Source: Hymenolepis diminuta (lineage: Eukaryota; Platyhelminthes; Cestoda; Cyclophyllidea; Hymenolepididae). From it: DNA of 64,000 nt. The notes below the pieces were generated by a model. That model saw only the letters and a list, made by a program, of their open reading frames with translations. It ran no database searches and was not told the DNA's origin. Numbering within the stretch: the first letter of the stretch is position 1; each line of letters begins with the position of its first letter. Positions 12,140 to 25,045 of this stretch are shown here, in pieces. The stretch covers positions 618,731-682,730 of the forward strand of contig CAADRB010000056.1 in NCBI GenBank assembly GCA_900708905.1, read 5' to 3'. Made by a program: the position numbers and the translations under genes.

Positions 12140-14155
12140 TTCGATAAGTTCTGAATATTGAAGACTTGAACTTACTAGGGAATAAACTTTTTTATTTTTT
12201 TGGCCTAAACACATTAATTAATTTACCCACCATCGAACTATTCAATTTAATCTATTGCTTCTCTTCTGTTAGGTTGCGTCTTTTATCTACGTTAAAAGAG
12301 TATTTAAACTTGACTCAATAACAAAATATATTTAATTCTTCTGATTTTCCAAACAATTATAATTACAACACAAATATTTACACGTTTCCATTGACCTACA
12401 TTACGGTTAAATTCTAACAGCTTTCGCTATAAGAAACACAAGAGATTTTCTAAGCGATAATCTAAATTTAGTGATGGTCTTAAACTATTTCTCTAACTTC
12501 ATAGTTAGAGACAAATTAATTAGCAGTTTTGGCAAGAACTTGCATGTTTACCGATCAGCAGTAGAGATCATCGGAAGTGACTCACAAAGATTTTGTAAGA
12601 ATATAACAATGACATAGATGACTATGGTGGATGACTGGGTTATCGTTAAATAAAGATTATTCATTGCTCTAATATCAGTCTGATATCCTGGTCATTAAAA
12701 ATAAAATCTTAGCTGCTTAAGGATATGAGTGGCTCCACCACACAGTCACTAAACTTGGTCAATTTGATTGCCAGTTTTCTTCTGAAATTAGGCAAATTTG
12801 AGTTGTATTGTGAAGTGTGAGATAAAGAAATTATAAATAAATACAAACTGTTGAATTCAAAAATCTACTTCCACCATAGCATTTTACCTAACTGCCTTGA
12901 GAGCAAGTTTGTAATCAATCACTCTGAAAAATGTCAAGAAATGAAGTTTAAGAGGTACTATAGCTGCGTAGAAATCTTAGATTCAGTACTAAGATTCCAA
13001 AATTTACATTTTCCATTGGAAATTTCAATTTCAAATCAATTAATTAATAAATCGCAAGGCTAAATTAAAAATTTGAGTCCCGTGACTGCTTTTGCATTAT
13101 TAATGTTTTAGTAAAATTCACTAGCTGCGATGCCATATTTTAAAGAGCTTGGCAATAATCCACGTGAATGGCCCGGGTATCGCAAAGGTAATAAACTATG
13201 ACTCTGGTGTCTACTTGAAATTTAGATAGATAGATAGTAGACCTTTGGTGCGAATATTTTTCTCATCTTAATTCATTTCTTATTTTGATGCTATCGAAAA
13301 ACTAAAATTTAATATATTTTGGTTGTCGTTATGGTTATATCAGTCTTTTTCTACACCGTGAATTAACGTTAAGCAGAGCACTGGACTGTATTGGAAATTA
13401 TCTGTAAATTTCAATTAATAATTTACAACCTTCAAAACCGTTAATCTGCATTTCTGGATTAAATTACTGGAGAAGACAGTTAAATGTGGAAGATATGCTG
13501 CCGACAAAGTGCTTAGCTAATGATCTTAATAAAAATGGGGACACAAATATGTGCTTAAGGGATACAGAGTTTAAAGTACCTGTTATTCAACCAATGCAAT
13601 TTAGGGAAATACTGAGAACCATTCGTATCATATTTCAGAGCATTTATGGGTCGGAAAGGTTCTAAAGAAAAAATCCAGAAAAAGTGATTGAAGAAGTCAT
13701 TGCTATTCAATTGCATGAATTTTTAGGTGGGAACAATTTATCGGGTTTGAAAAATTCAACAAACAGTTCTTGAGATCAATTTGTTTAAGAATAACAAAAT
13801 TATGCTTCTTAATGCAAATAAGTGATTGCTTAAAGATGAAAATTCTTAAACATTGTATAAACGATTACGGTGAATTCTAATTCTCAAGCACTTATTCCAG
13901 GGACGGCAATTAATATTTTTTCTAAAGTCTAATACATAGAGGGTAATTCTGAAATATTATCCGCTAGTTTTTTTAAATGATTATACGAAATACTGTTAAA
14001 TAAATAATCTAACGATTAATATAAAAGAATAATTATAATTCAATTAAAACTTAAATTTTGATCTGCATATAGAATTCGGAAAAATAAACTATAGGGTAGA
14101 GAAAAAACTTCCTATTCTATCATATCAATGCCGAATAGCTTTTTATAAAGTGAAA
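12140..14155. other. Intergenic, nothing recognised
   Basis: AT-rich. A 70-codon plus frame at 12,851-13,063 has no recognisable features. A short GATA-type run (about 13,230) is too small to call. Confidence 0.55.
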
Positions 14156-14159
14156 GATA

Positions 14160-14353
14160 AAATACATACCATCGAATTTCATTTGAAATTTGGTTCTGAC
14201 AGCTGCGGAATCATAAACTGCTCCGGACTCCATCAGAAAACCAACGGCCATAAGTTTTAGTGAACATGTTTGATAATTCCCGAAGCCATTTGAGCACGTG
14301 CTTCTGGAATGGTCTACCATCAAGTTCACACTCAAACAACTTGTCTCCACACT
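14160..14353 (-). other. Exon-like segment with good donor site, product unknown
   Basis: On the minus strand a GC-elevated open stretch of about 60 codons ends in a strong donor (GATG followed by GTATGT, near 14,166). The preferred frame contains four Cys and reads CSLKLMAVGFLMESGAVYD then SAAVRTKFQMKFD up to the donor. A second frame is also open for much of the segment and looks equally protein-like, so the frame is uncertain. No family is recognised. It could be an internal exon of a gene with long introns, or a decayed gene piece. Confidence 0.25.
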
Positions 14354-14354
14354 T

Positions 14355-17300
14355 TATTTTTAAAAGTGAAATTATTAATAGAATAGTAATTGAATAGAAT
14401 TATTTAGACCTCTCAGATTCTATTAAAATAATTCCAGAAGGCTGCGAAACTCAGTGGCTACCTTTCGAGCATTTTGATGTATTCTTTTATTAAGCAGATT
14501 TAAATTGTAAAGCCCCGTATAAACAGAACAGCTTTAATTTAGAAAGGATCTTTACAAAGTTTACATTTGGGGTTAGTTTCATAGTCAATTTCTTTTGTAC
14601 ATGCTTGCTGCATCGAAGAAAATTTCCCTTAGGGATTTTTTGCCTCTATTTCTTGACACGCATCGAACACTTAAAGGATTGGAGATCTCTAGAGTAACTG
14701 TTTTTCATTCATATTGAAAGTCATTTATCTTTCAACCAAAATTTTAACATTTATCTCTATGCCTGCCTGTAAGATTGTTTTTAATTGTAACTTATTAAAA
14801 TTTTGTTAGTTTTGTTATTTTCAAATGCTTGATTTTCCTCTTAAAGTATTTCACACCGAGATAAAGTTTTGATATCACTACATAATAATCTTCATTCCTG
14901 AAGGGATAATTAATTAGTTAATCCAAGATAATGTTCCTACTGTTAATATCAGTGCTAGAATAAATGAACCTCTAGAAGAACAGGAAATTTTTTTCCTTCC
15001 ACTTGCGTGAACGTAAATCATGTCAAGGATTTTCGTGCCTCCAACTGTATATTCTGCCGTTTAACTTTGTCATAATGAGTTAACTAAAGTTTTCATGCCT
15101 CTACTCAGTTTAGATAACGGAAATGCTTATGGTATATTGATGGTAAATCAAATTCATCAATTAAAGAGGGAGAGAGAATCTAAATCTAGGCTTAACAAGC
15201 GCGACAAGGCGTCATGATAGTGTGCATTTGTGAGTGCCTAATGAGTTCGTAACATTCATGAGTAGCTTAACAGCGTGTGCAGATTATAAGTGTTGACTGA
15301 CTGAAGTATAAACTCGAATTGTAGGCTATTAAACACAAAGAGATTTTTACGATTAATCGATAGGGTGTAGGAGGAACATTTGAAGTAGACCCAAGAACTC
15401 ATTTTAGTTGGTTCCTCGAGGCCAGAGAAGCTATTTTTGGCTCCAGATGACATCAAATCGCAGGACAGGGTTAAAATTATGCACTATGGGCAAATGAAGG
15501 TTTGAAGACATATCTTAACTAATTATAAGTCATGCCTTTCACAAAATTTTGAAAATTTCTTAGAAATTATTAATAATGTTGCTTTCTTTGACAGCACATC
15601 TACAATAAGAAATGAATACAAGCCAACCGATGTGAATCATTAAAAAGGCATTTCGTAACTGGTGCCTGAAGCTCTATTTTGACAGATAAAGAATGGTCTT
15701 TTGATGGTAATGATTAGAAGAAACGTTGTCCATTCAATTAGGGGATAGGCTCTACTCACTTCTGAATAGATTTTCTATTCATAGATCAGTGGTGTCTTTA
15801 GATCATACCGCTCTATTCTTAAACGTGAGATGGCGGAAAAATGGAATTTTGTGTTTTCTTTGATAACTTAGATTTTTCAATATTTAGTACTTAACCCTTT
15901 ATGAATTTTATTGTCTTAAGTCATCATCGTTTGACGAAATGCATAAGAGATAATAATTCAAAAATTCTGGTGGGAAATTATCTTATTAAATAACAATCTA
16001 TTTGTTCATTTAATTAGTTTGCATTTTACGAGCCGATATACAGTTTAACAGCTAGCGGAGAGGGAAGGAATGCCAGGTATAAATAGTTTGAGCTTTTATC
16101 CTGGTCGTTTCTTTGCTCGAATTTAAGAATAACTTGACATTTATGCCATCTTTGAGTATTCGTTGACATTATCCTTCTGCAACTTCCAGAACTAAGTTTT
16201 CATTTATTCAAAGAACCCATTTCTTTAATTATCCTCATCTATTACAATAGAGCAAAGAGATTTTTTAAACTTGATTCTCTCTTCACACCAGTAATCGGAC
16301 CTAAATGACTCCCTTAATAATAGTTCTCGTATTTATGTTGAAGGTTGATTTCCATTCAAATGTGTCTTTAGATAGCTTCAAATAAGATGGTAACGTTTTC
16401 AAAAACTTCATTTTTTTCTTATTTAATGACCTTGCATAAATATAGGACAATTTTAGCTTTATATATGAAGTCGATATCATTCTTTTATTAGACAATGGTA
16501 TTTCAGGTTACCCCTGTGAAATCCTTATGACCCTTAGTACGTCCCATAAATCCCCTCTCTGCTCGAACAGTCATTACTGGCAGTCCATGAGAGCTATACT
16601 TGGAAAATTTCTGGTATAATCACGTTTGTTTATCCGGTAAATATACTGATTTCATCTCATTCTCGTGCCATTAACCATAATTTTTCTCAGGGGGAGGTCC
16701 GGGTTTTGGTGAATAAGCAAAGGTGGTGGACATTTCGGTTGGTAGTAGTCATCTGAAGTTAACCGATTCTTGTTAATTAATAGAGTCTCTCTTCAACTGG
16801 AGTGACTAACCTGGAACTATAATGAAACAGAGTTATCCCGTTTTCATAATATTGACTCTTATTTTACAATCTTTATTAAAAGATTGGCTATTTCCTGTGA
16901 GTAAAAGTCTTTCGCTCTTCTGAATGCAGCCATGAGAGACGAGAAATCTAATAAGGATTTTTTATATTTTATACAGATAACTTTACCAGAGAGAGATTTA
17001 TGAAAAGTTAGGTCCTCGTACAGAGTCCTTTGAAACTATGTTTACTTTTTTCCATTTGGACATATTCCAATTTAGTCACAAAATTTAATTTCATCAAGCC
17101 TAGTACTTGGGATCCAGCAAGCTATTTAAATTCATTCATACTCGGGAAATTGCTTCGAAAAGACATGGAAAAGCATAATCAGTCAATCAATATATATATA
17201 TCTCGCAATGAAAATTTTTTCACTTAAAATCGCTAACATGCTTATAGGGACTACCTTGTGATTGACTATGCACTTCGTCACCTGAAAATGTCAAAAGGAA

Positions 17301-18885
17301 AAAGTTAAAGGATACAGCTTGCCATAACGAAAGCGCCTGAAATAAGTGATGATATTCACATAACTATTTTCTTATCACGTATAATAAATGCTGTTTTTGA
17401 CTGTAACAAGTTGTAACCCCAAAATATCTGCTTATTTGAAATCATATCATCATGATGATGAAATTGTGTGCTTAAATTGCACCCACTTACAAAATTTAAA
17501 CGAAACGTTTCACAATATTCTTTGTCTACTCCTGCAGAATATTTTTCATGCAGTGGTATGTAATAGGAAGGATAATATTTGGTATGCTGGCTTGATTTGA
17601 TATTCAAGGAAGAAATAAATAAATGTAGTTTTAATTATGCTTTAACACTGGAAAGATACATGCAATATTTTTCAGAAATTTGGCCTTCTGTATGTTTCAT
17701 TTAGTGTCCTCTATGTAAAATTTATGATATTAAAAATCCCTGCAAAGGAGAAGTGAGGATAAAGTGTTGATTTAAAAAACTCCTCTGAGAAATCTTTGCC
17801 TTAATATTAGCAAAAGCGAAGGTCTAATCATTTGGCATGTCTTCGCATGGAAGTTGATGAACAGGCCAAAATGCGAAATTGAGTAACTCCAAATCTGCAC
17901 TCATAGAGAGTTGTCTAAGCAACTATAGACAGATGGAAAGCAAGCATTCGTCGAGTTAAAAGGTAAATCTCGGAAGATAAATCTTAAAAATGAAATCTGT
18001 ATCTCGTGTTATTGAACATTGGTTGTGATTGAAGGTTCCTGTAAAAGTAAGAATGACCAATATGGATTTGTTAGTTTCATGAACCAGTCTTTATTATAAG
18101 TTACATGAGAATACAATGACGAATTAATTCCCAGAAACTTGCAGATGGTCTGCCGAGTGATAAGCTCTGTAGGGGATGCTATAGTAGGGATCTCAAAATG
18201 ACATAAATATATGTTGTCCAAACTTTCCATAAAAATGATAATTAGATGAGATAAGCCTGATTGATTTTAAAATTGAAAAAATAGATAACTGGATGGATCT
18301 AGAACTCGGATAAAGAGAGTCTGTGGTCTCAGTATGCTAACCTGAGGACTATCTTTGGAATTAATGTATTTAGTGAGATGTCATCCTCACATGTATGTCC
18401 AGACACTGATTCCCCTATTCATCTTTCCCTCCTATTATCCGCCGGCTCACATTGTGACATGTCCCTCATGTGGCTCCTTGCATGTTTTACCTACGCGTCT
18501 CATTCTGATTCACGTATGCGTCATCCAAATGTGATCCCACACAATGTGTACGTTTTCTCTTCACACTATTAAGAATCGCCATACATTGACAAGTGAAGTA
18601 AAAGAAGAGCACGTGGATCTTCGCTTATGTCATTCATTCGAACAAATCGCCATTTCATTCCTGTATGCTATTTCATTATTCAGTACATTTTTGTTGCTAT
18701 TAAATACTTTGGTTAGTTCTAATTATTATATCACTACCATATAAGTTATTAACGGGACTAAAATTTCAAATACCACAGCCTTGAAATCTTGGACTTAACT
18801 TCCAGTCTTATTCTTTACTATACTGTTTTACCGGCTTTTCACATCCTTTTATATCAACAGCCATGTGTTATGCATTAAAGTTATT
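14355..18885. other. Intergenic, nothing firm
   Basis: Several open frames of 60-80 codons are at chance length. A GC-elevated patch at 18,370-18,570 is open on the plus strand but has no motif. A TATAAATA-like motif near 16,080 has no associated frame. Confidence 0.5.
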
Positions 18886-19427
18886 TTAATTGAAGCATTG
18901 ACAAAAATAGCTACCAGTAAGGCAACATGAACATAGAAAGACCTGTTGGTGGTCAGTCATGTATGGAAATGTGGAAGTCATTGACACATTTGCAAATTGA
19001 AGAGGAAAAAATGTTGAATATCGATTATTGTTCCGGTTTTCAGTGTGTATTGGGTGTAACACAGACGAGTGCGAATAATATTTTTCGTACAAGGATGTTG
19101 ATGCACCAGATATGTTACGCAGAGAGATGTATACACGTATCTGTTTGTATTTATGTGAAATATTGTTGCACTCGGTTTGAATCGGTATTCGGTGCCATGA
19201 ATTATCTCTTTCTTTGGCTAAAGAGAGTGTTGGCAACAGTAACTGATGACTATTTATCACCTTTGATTAAAACCATTTTTCTCACAGTACACGAGGTATA
19301 TGCGATTTCACTTTATGGTTCTGAAAGCTTATCTATTACTCCGAAATATACAGAGATAATTTATCTTAGGATTCCAAGTTGCATGAGTTGTGATTGTAAA
19401 CGTACTTCACTTTTTAATGCATTATGA
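18886..19427 (+). other. Unusually long open frame (166 codons), unrecognised
   Basis: A plus-strand frame from ATG 18,927 to TGA 19,427 is the longest unexplained frame in the first 38 kb. By a rough stop-frequency estimate, an ORF this long is unlikely by chance in that much DNA at this composition. The minus strand is also open here for 124 codons. The plus product is Cys- and hydrophobic-rich with no domain, signal peptide or repeat that I can name. It could be a fast-evolving gene, a transposon remnant, or chance. Confidence 0.2.
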
Positions 19428-19429
19428 AT

Positions 19430-22400
19430 TCCAAAAGCCTGGCTGTAATTCAAAATTATACCGAGTTATGAATAAAAGGAGTGATTTTACTAATACTTTA
19501 TTTTGTTAGAATTAAAGACTATATCTCCATCTTCTCATCGGTTTATATGATATATGAACAGATCGAGATCTTATTGAATAATGCGAGGCCTCTGAATATT
19601 AAATATATCGAACTGTGAGATGATATTGATTCTTTGTGCCGTCCAAACTAAAGTTTGTAAATATTAACTTAGTCCTATGCCAATTTGATAAATGCCAATG
19701 GATTTCATTTTGATTATATGTAGGGAACTCACAATAGTGGCGAAACGTGAGATGACCTCGTTTAAGCAGGCAGCAGTTTTTGTACGCGTCTTTAACATCC
19801 TTTAAAACATTAATATTTCGTTTTTTATCCCAAATTTTATTAAATCCTATAAATAATCGTCCAACAGCATCTATTCTTGATGGAGGACGTTTAAGGAAAA
19901 GCTGTTTGAGTTGGCAAATTTTTGAAAAATTGACTTGGACTGAGAAATGAATGAGTAAACATAGAGCCCAAACTCTAAATTTAAAACTTAGATCCTCGCA
20001 TCCGCTTGTCTAGTAAATATAGCGTAAGCTAAATTAAAAAATTGAGAATTTTTGCTTGAAATATTTGGAAATAAGCTTCTAACGACCATAATATGTAGAA
20101 ACGATAGCAATTAGATGCAAAGTGTAAAAATTTGATGGCGAAGCGGTTGACGTTCTCTTCTGTTAAATCGGAGATCACGGATTCGATGCCCATCAGTGCA
20201 CATAAAGTGTACGGAAACAACAACCTCAATGGCTAAGTCTGGCTTTTAAGAGGGTGATAGAATTTGAGCTATTATTTAGTGAACATATTAGTACTCGGTG
20301 GATACAGTCAAATGCATGAATAGACAAATAAAGCAATATGAGCACAAAGGTATATACTAAACGGCATGGTTATCGCAAATCATGCGATTATACATAGCCG
20401 TAAGGCCATAGCTTCAGTAATGGCTGTGGCTGTCTATCCCTGTCCAAAATCCGATAAGACAGTAGATTTATGGTGGTAGGTAATATGAGTATACCTATTT
20501 GTGAGGGGATGAAATTTAGTAGTATAGGTGNGGGGGGAGTTAGCAAATATTTGCAACATCAGACGATTGGACATCAAAGGCAATGAAGAGATTCGGGATT
20601 TCTTCGATCCCCTCTCCCAACCCCCAGCATCATCATTAACCGCACACATACCCACATTCTCAATATCCACCACCACCATCAACATTGTTGTTTGCACCAT
20701 CATTGCATCTGCGGTAGGTTTATTGAAAATATTGTTGTCTTTCAGGTGGAAAGTAGGATTATAGTTCCACCGCAAAAGTGGTTCCAAATTACCTAAATTG
20801 TAATTACTGAAGTCTCCATTTTTATTCTCATTTTTTTAATTGTCCTTCTACTCAAATTATCCATAATTATATAAGACATACTTGATTGATGTTCTTGATG
20901 AAAAAATCATGTTTACGCTTTTGAATTTGCCTGAACTATTTTCTATCGTGCCTGTTGCACAATATTAAATAGTGATTTGTTCCTACCTCCTCCGTGGTGA
21001 CTCAGCTTATTTTGCCCGCTTAAGCCGATACACAGCGACTAAAAGACTTGTAGAGCAGTCGCTTGTTTCTTGCGACCTCTTTATATTCCTTCAAAATTTT
21101 CCTCGAACCGTTTTATGTTATCGTTTGTCTCTTTCAGTAGCTGTTGTACAATAAAATTTGAAACCTTGATTTTTAGACTACTGATGTTTTCTGTTAGCCG
21201 ATAATTGCTTGTCTCAGCTCCCCCATACTCATCATTAACCCGAAACAGAAATTTGAGTCATTTTTGCCAGTAAGAAGTAAAAAATTTACACATATTCATG
21301 AGTTACCCAAGTTAATCAAGATGCTAATGCATTTTTTAACAACTAACAGTATCGATTCCTCCCTTAAAGTGCATAAGACCCCAGTTCAAGAGAATTTGCT
21401 CAAGAAGAGTGAACTTCAAAGCCACCAACTGAATCCGAACAACACTTTTGCACCCTCGACAGCATTATTATTCTATTACAGCAAAACCACTTTTTGGTAA
21501 AAAAGCTTTAACTACTCTCACAATTTAGAGGAATAGATAAAGCATCAAATATCAAAATGTCATTTCAAATTCCTATGTATAATGTGGAGTAATTTTGTTG
21601 TTGTCTTCATTAATTCAGCATGTGAGGCTCACATAATCTGCGGAGAGATTGAGAAGTAAGTGTCTATTTGCATAATCATATATTTTATAGCAAAAAAGGA
21701 AATCAGAAGAACACACATCGTATGAGGCTCTTAAAACTGCTAGAAACTTCATTATGAGACACTCCGTGGTCTTGAACTTTGCTTAGCGATTCTTGTGATC
21801 TTCGCATCAATATGAGTAGATCTCTTCTGTAATGATTCTTATCCATTGGACAAATTAATTCCTAATTGCTGATAAGCTAACACATTCTAGGACAATTAAA
21901 TCTCTGGAGATTGTTATAGAAAATTGCTCCTGAATAAAACTGAGTACAAATGGTACGATCGAGATGCTGAAAATAACATGCAAGCGTATCTTGACATTCA
22001 TTTCATCTTGATGGCGCACCCCTATAATTTTTAAAGGAAAAGTTTACTCACTTTTATTGGGAGGGAACTGAAGTTAAAAACTGCAAAATGTACAGATAGA
22101 TATGATAGAAGGTAAGGCATTAGTAAAAATAAATGTAACAAATGCCTTTAGTTAGCCAAATCATCCTTTTCTTGAACTTCTCTTTTGATACCGTCCCGAA
22201 CTTCAACAAATTTTTCCCCAGACAGTGTAAATAATAAATATAAGTAAAAGAATAATTTTAATCAGCTCTTCTTTTGTGCACGTTAATTCACATAAGTCCA
22301 CATTATTTCCCACATGTAAAATTGTTTCACCCATGCGCCCTCTCAACCTGGGGGTCACACATCTAGCGACATGATTAGCACATATCAATAATTAATCCTC

Positions 22401-23770
22401 TTTTTCCGTTTTATTAGAATCAATCTACTGTAATATATCGAGATATGAAAACTTATTTATTAAAATGATTGAGCGAACTACTTAATACTCCTCAAGAGAG
22501 TGATGATTGGCTAAGAATTTAAAAGAGAGGACGTTTTTCCTCTGTATAATATTATCAGCATAGTAAAAATGTTCCACATTGTTTTGACCTAGTGTTTTCA
22601 TATCTTAATTTTCGCTTAACAAATAATTGAAGTCTATAAAACAATAATCTCCTAACATATCTCTAAACTAAATTGGTAACATAATGATGTCAGTTGGTTG
22701 AAAAGAAAAAATATTTATCTGTGGTTCTTCATTTTATTAAAATGATGACATCCGATGTCTTAATCGTGCATGCGTTATTCCAATAATATTTTAAGTTGCG
22801 TATTCGCATGTTAGTGTTTAATAAGAAGCCTAGCTAATTTGAAATGTGGTTAACTAAGAGCTATTGTAATGCGTAATAAAATTTGTGACCCAGAGTCTAG
22901 AATGTATTTTTTTTGGAGACAGTATGGTTTATGGTTTATGCAATACACAAAGGTCTAAGTATTGATCCATGGGGATAAAAAAAGCGCCGGACATTCTTTT
23001 AAACAAGTCAGGGCCACAGCGAACTGGATTATCAATGGTGAATTTTTAAAACCCAGCTCTAAAATATTTTTTCACCCTTTGAAGAAAGTTATCATTATCA
23101 TACCTGGTACGATCCTTATCTGAAAGCTAAATATAGACATACTTATATAACCAAAACACACATTTTCTTAAAATAGTTCGTGTATGATTGGCAACTTAAA
23201 TTGAAAGAAAACAGATCGCAGCGTCAAATATCTTGGATTTAATAAGAGCCTATGAAACTTCCACCTAGGCATGTGAGCAGTCAAATTTTATCGGGTATTT
23301 AAGATAGTGATTTACTTGAGAGTTGTCGCCACAGAACTTGGTAAATCAGGCGGGATTAATTTAAATTAATCAAGGTTAATTAAAAACAATGGGGTGTTGC
23401 ATCCCTTTAAATAATTTGGAAATCGTTAAAATTTCGCTTTAATTCTAGCCAAAGAATGTAAAGGGTAGAGATTTATCAACACATATTTGGGAAATCTGAG
23501 AGAATTTTAAGCTATTTATAAAGCTGGAGGCGAAAATATATTAGGTTAGTGGCTATTCAGTATTAACGCAGATAGATACATCATATTAAACAATATTAAG
23601 CAGTCCAAAATCACAACACGATGTTTTCGAGAAAATTAGTGAAGACAAGGTGTCCACAATTCAAACTGTGGTTCCGCGGTTAAATTATTTTAAGAAATAC
23701 ATTCAGTCATATCTCCAAACGATTTAGAGGGGTCTAGGAAGACATCGCAAACTTATTGATCGAATTTTAG
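19430..23770. other. Intergenic, weak exon-like patch at 20.5-20.7 kb
   Basis: Around 20,540-20,715 the plus frame reads NIRRLDIKGNEEIRDFFDPL followed by a Ser/Thr/Ile-rich hydrophobic run. It ends near a possible donor (GCG followed by GTAGGT). One undetermined base lies at 20,531. The minus strand is open too (20,434-20,787). No homology is recognised. The remainder is AT-rich without features. Confidence 0.45.
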
Positions 23771-23773
23771 GTA

Positions 23774-23804
23774 ACACATGGGCTGAAAAGTTCCGGGCCT
23801 AACA
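23774..23804 (+). repeat. mariner left terminal inverted repeat
   Basis: Begins ACACATGGGCTGAAAAG and matches the reverse complement of 25,013-25,043 at 30 of 31 positions. Confidence 0.93.
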
Positions 23805-23950
23805 CATGGATGGCGCTAGTTTTATTGCAGTCACCTTTTTCAGTTAATACTAACCTTCAAAAGACACCTGTTAAAATTTCGTGATATTCTACTCATTAGT
23901 TTGTGAGTTATTGTGCTAAGAGTGACGCTACTTTTGTTATTTTCAAAACA

Positions 23951-24980
23951 ATGGATCAAAAACAATTTCGTGTTCTAATTTTACACTGCTTCTTGATGTG
24001 AAAAAATATCCTTCAAGCCAAGAAATGGCTTAAAAAGTGTTATGGGGGCTCCGCTCCATTAGAAACAACATTAAAACGTTGGTTTGCTGACTTAAAACGT
24101 GGTCGTAGAGACACCGATGATTCAGAACGCAGTGGACGTCCAAATGAGGCGGTAACACCAGAAAACATAAAAAAATGCACAAAATCGTTTTGAATGATGG
24201 AAAAGTGAAGTTGCGAGAGTTAGCTGACATCNNNNNNNNNNNNNNNNNNNNNNNNNNNNNNNNNNNNNNNNNNNNNNNNNNNNNNNNNNNNNNNNNNNNN
24301 NNNNNNNNNNNNNNNNNNNNNNNNNNNNNNNNNNNNNNNNNNNNNNNNNNNNNNNNNNNNNNNNNNNNNNNNNNNNNNNNNNNNNNNNNNNNNNNNNNNN
24401 NNNNNNNNNNNNNNNNNNNNNNNNNNNNNNNNNNNNNNNNNNNNNNNNNNNNNNNNNNNNNNNNNNNNNNNNNNNNNNNNNNNNNNNNNNNNNNNNNNNN
24501 NNNNNNNNNNNNNNNNNNNNNNNNNNNNNNNNNNNNNNNNNNNNNNNNNNNNNNNNNNNNNNNNNNNNNNNNNNNNNNNNNNNNNNNNNNNNNNNNNNNN
24601 NNNNNNNNNNNNNNNNNNNNNNNNNNNNNNNNNNNNNNNNNNNNNNNNNNNNNNNNNNNNNNNNNNNNNNNNNNNNNNNNNNNNNNNNNNNNNNNNNNNC
24701 ACAAGTGAATCAAAACAATGGCAAAACTACATGAATTGAACTTCGAATTGCTCTCACATCTACCGTATTCGCCAGGTTTGGTTCCCAGCGACTATTGGCT
24801 GTTCGCAGACCTGAAAAAATGCTCGCCGGTAAGAAATTTGGCACGAATNAAGAGGTTATCACTGAAACTGAGGCCTATTTTGAGGCAAAAGATAAATCGT
24901 TCTACAAAAGTGGTATTGAAATGTTAGAGTGGCGCTAGAATGATTGCGTTGCTCTTGATGGAGATTACGTTGATGAATAA
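23951..24980 (+). pseudogene. mariner transposase, broken
   Basis: In the N-terminal half, the helix-turn-helix linker motif TLKRWFADLKRGRRDTDDSE is followed by SGRPNEAVTPENIKK, a signature of mariner transposases. In the C-terminal half, the motif ending PSDYWLFADLKK carries the third catalytic Asp of the DD34D triad. Damage is clear: a TGA at 23,999-24,001 after only 16 codons, a one-base loss near 24,170 that shifts the frame before VHKIVLND-type sequence, and another near 24,820. The first two catalytic Asp lie in the gap and cannot be checked. This copy cannot encode an active enzyme. Confidence 0.92.
24232..24699. other. Assembly gap (468 N)
   Basis: A run of undetermined bases inside the mariner transposase. 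The gap length may be an estimate. The overall element length comes out normal for mariner, so the estimate looks right. Confidence 0.99.
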
Positions 24981-25012
24981 AGCTAATTTTGAACCAAAAA
25001 CTGTGTTTTCTT

Positions 25013-25043
25013 TGTTAGGCCCGGGACTTTTCAGCCCATGTGT
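25013..25043 (-). repeat. mariner right terminal inverted repeat
   Basis: Reverse complement of the left end with a single C/T difference in the CCCGGG core. It is followed directly by the TA target duplication. Confidence 0.93.
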
Positions 25044-25045
25044 TA

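Larger units (their letters stand above)
23774..25043 (+). mobile_element. mariner-family DNA transposon, inactive copy
   Basis: The element is 1,270 bp, the usual size for mariner. It is bounded by 31-bp terminal inverted repeats that differ at one position and is flanked on both sides by the TA target dinucleotide (23,772-23,773 and 25,044-25,045). It contains a mariner transposase frame with a premature stop and frameshifts. The near-identical ends suggest a fairly young insertion. About a third of the element is hidden by an assembly gap, consistent with a repeat that was hard to assemble. Confidence 0.93.

Noticed and set aside
24030..24713. 227-, 177- and 160-codon frames spanning the N run
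   Set aside because: Most of their length is undetermined bases, so they are open only because N hides stops.
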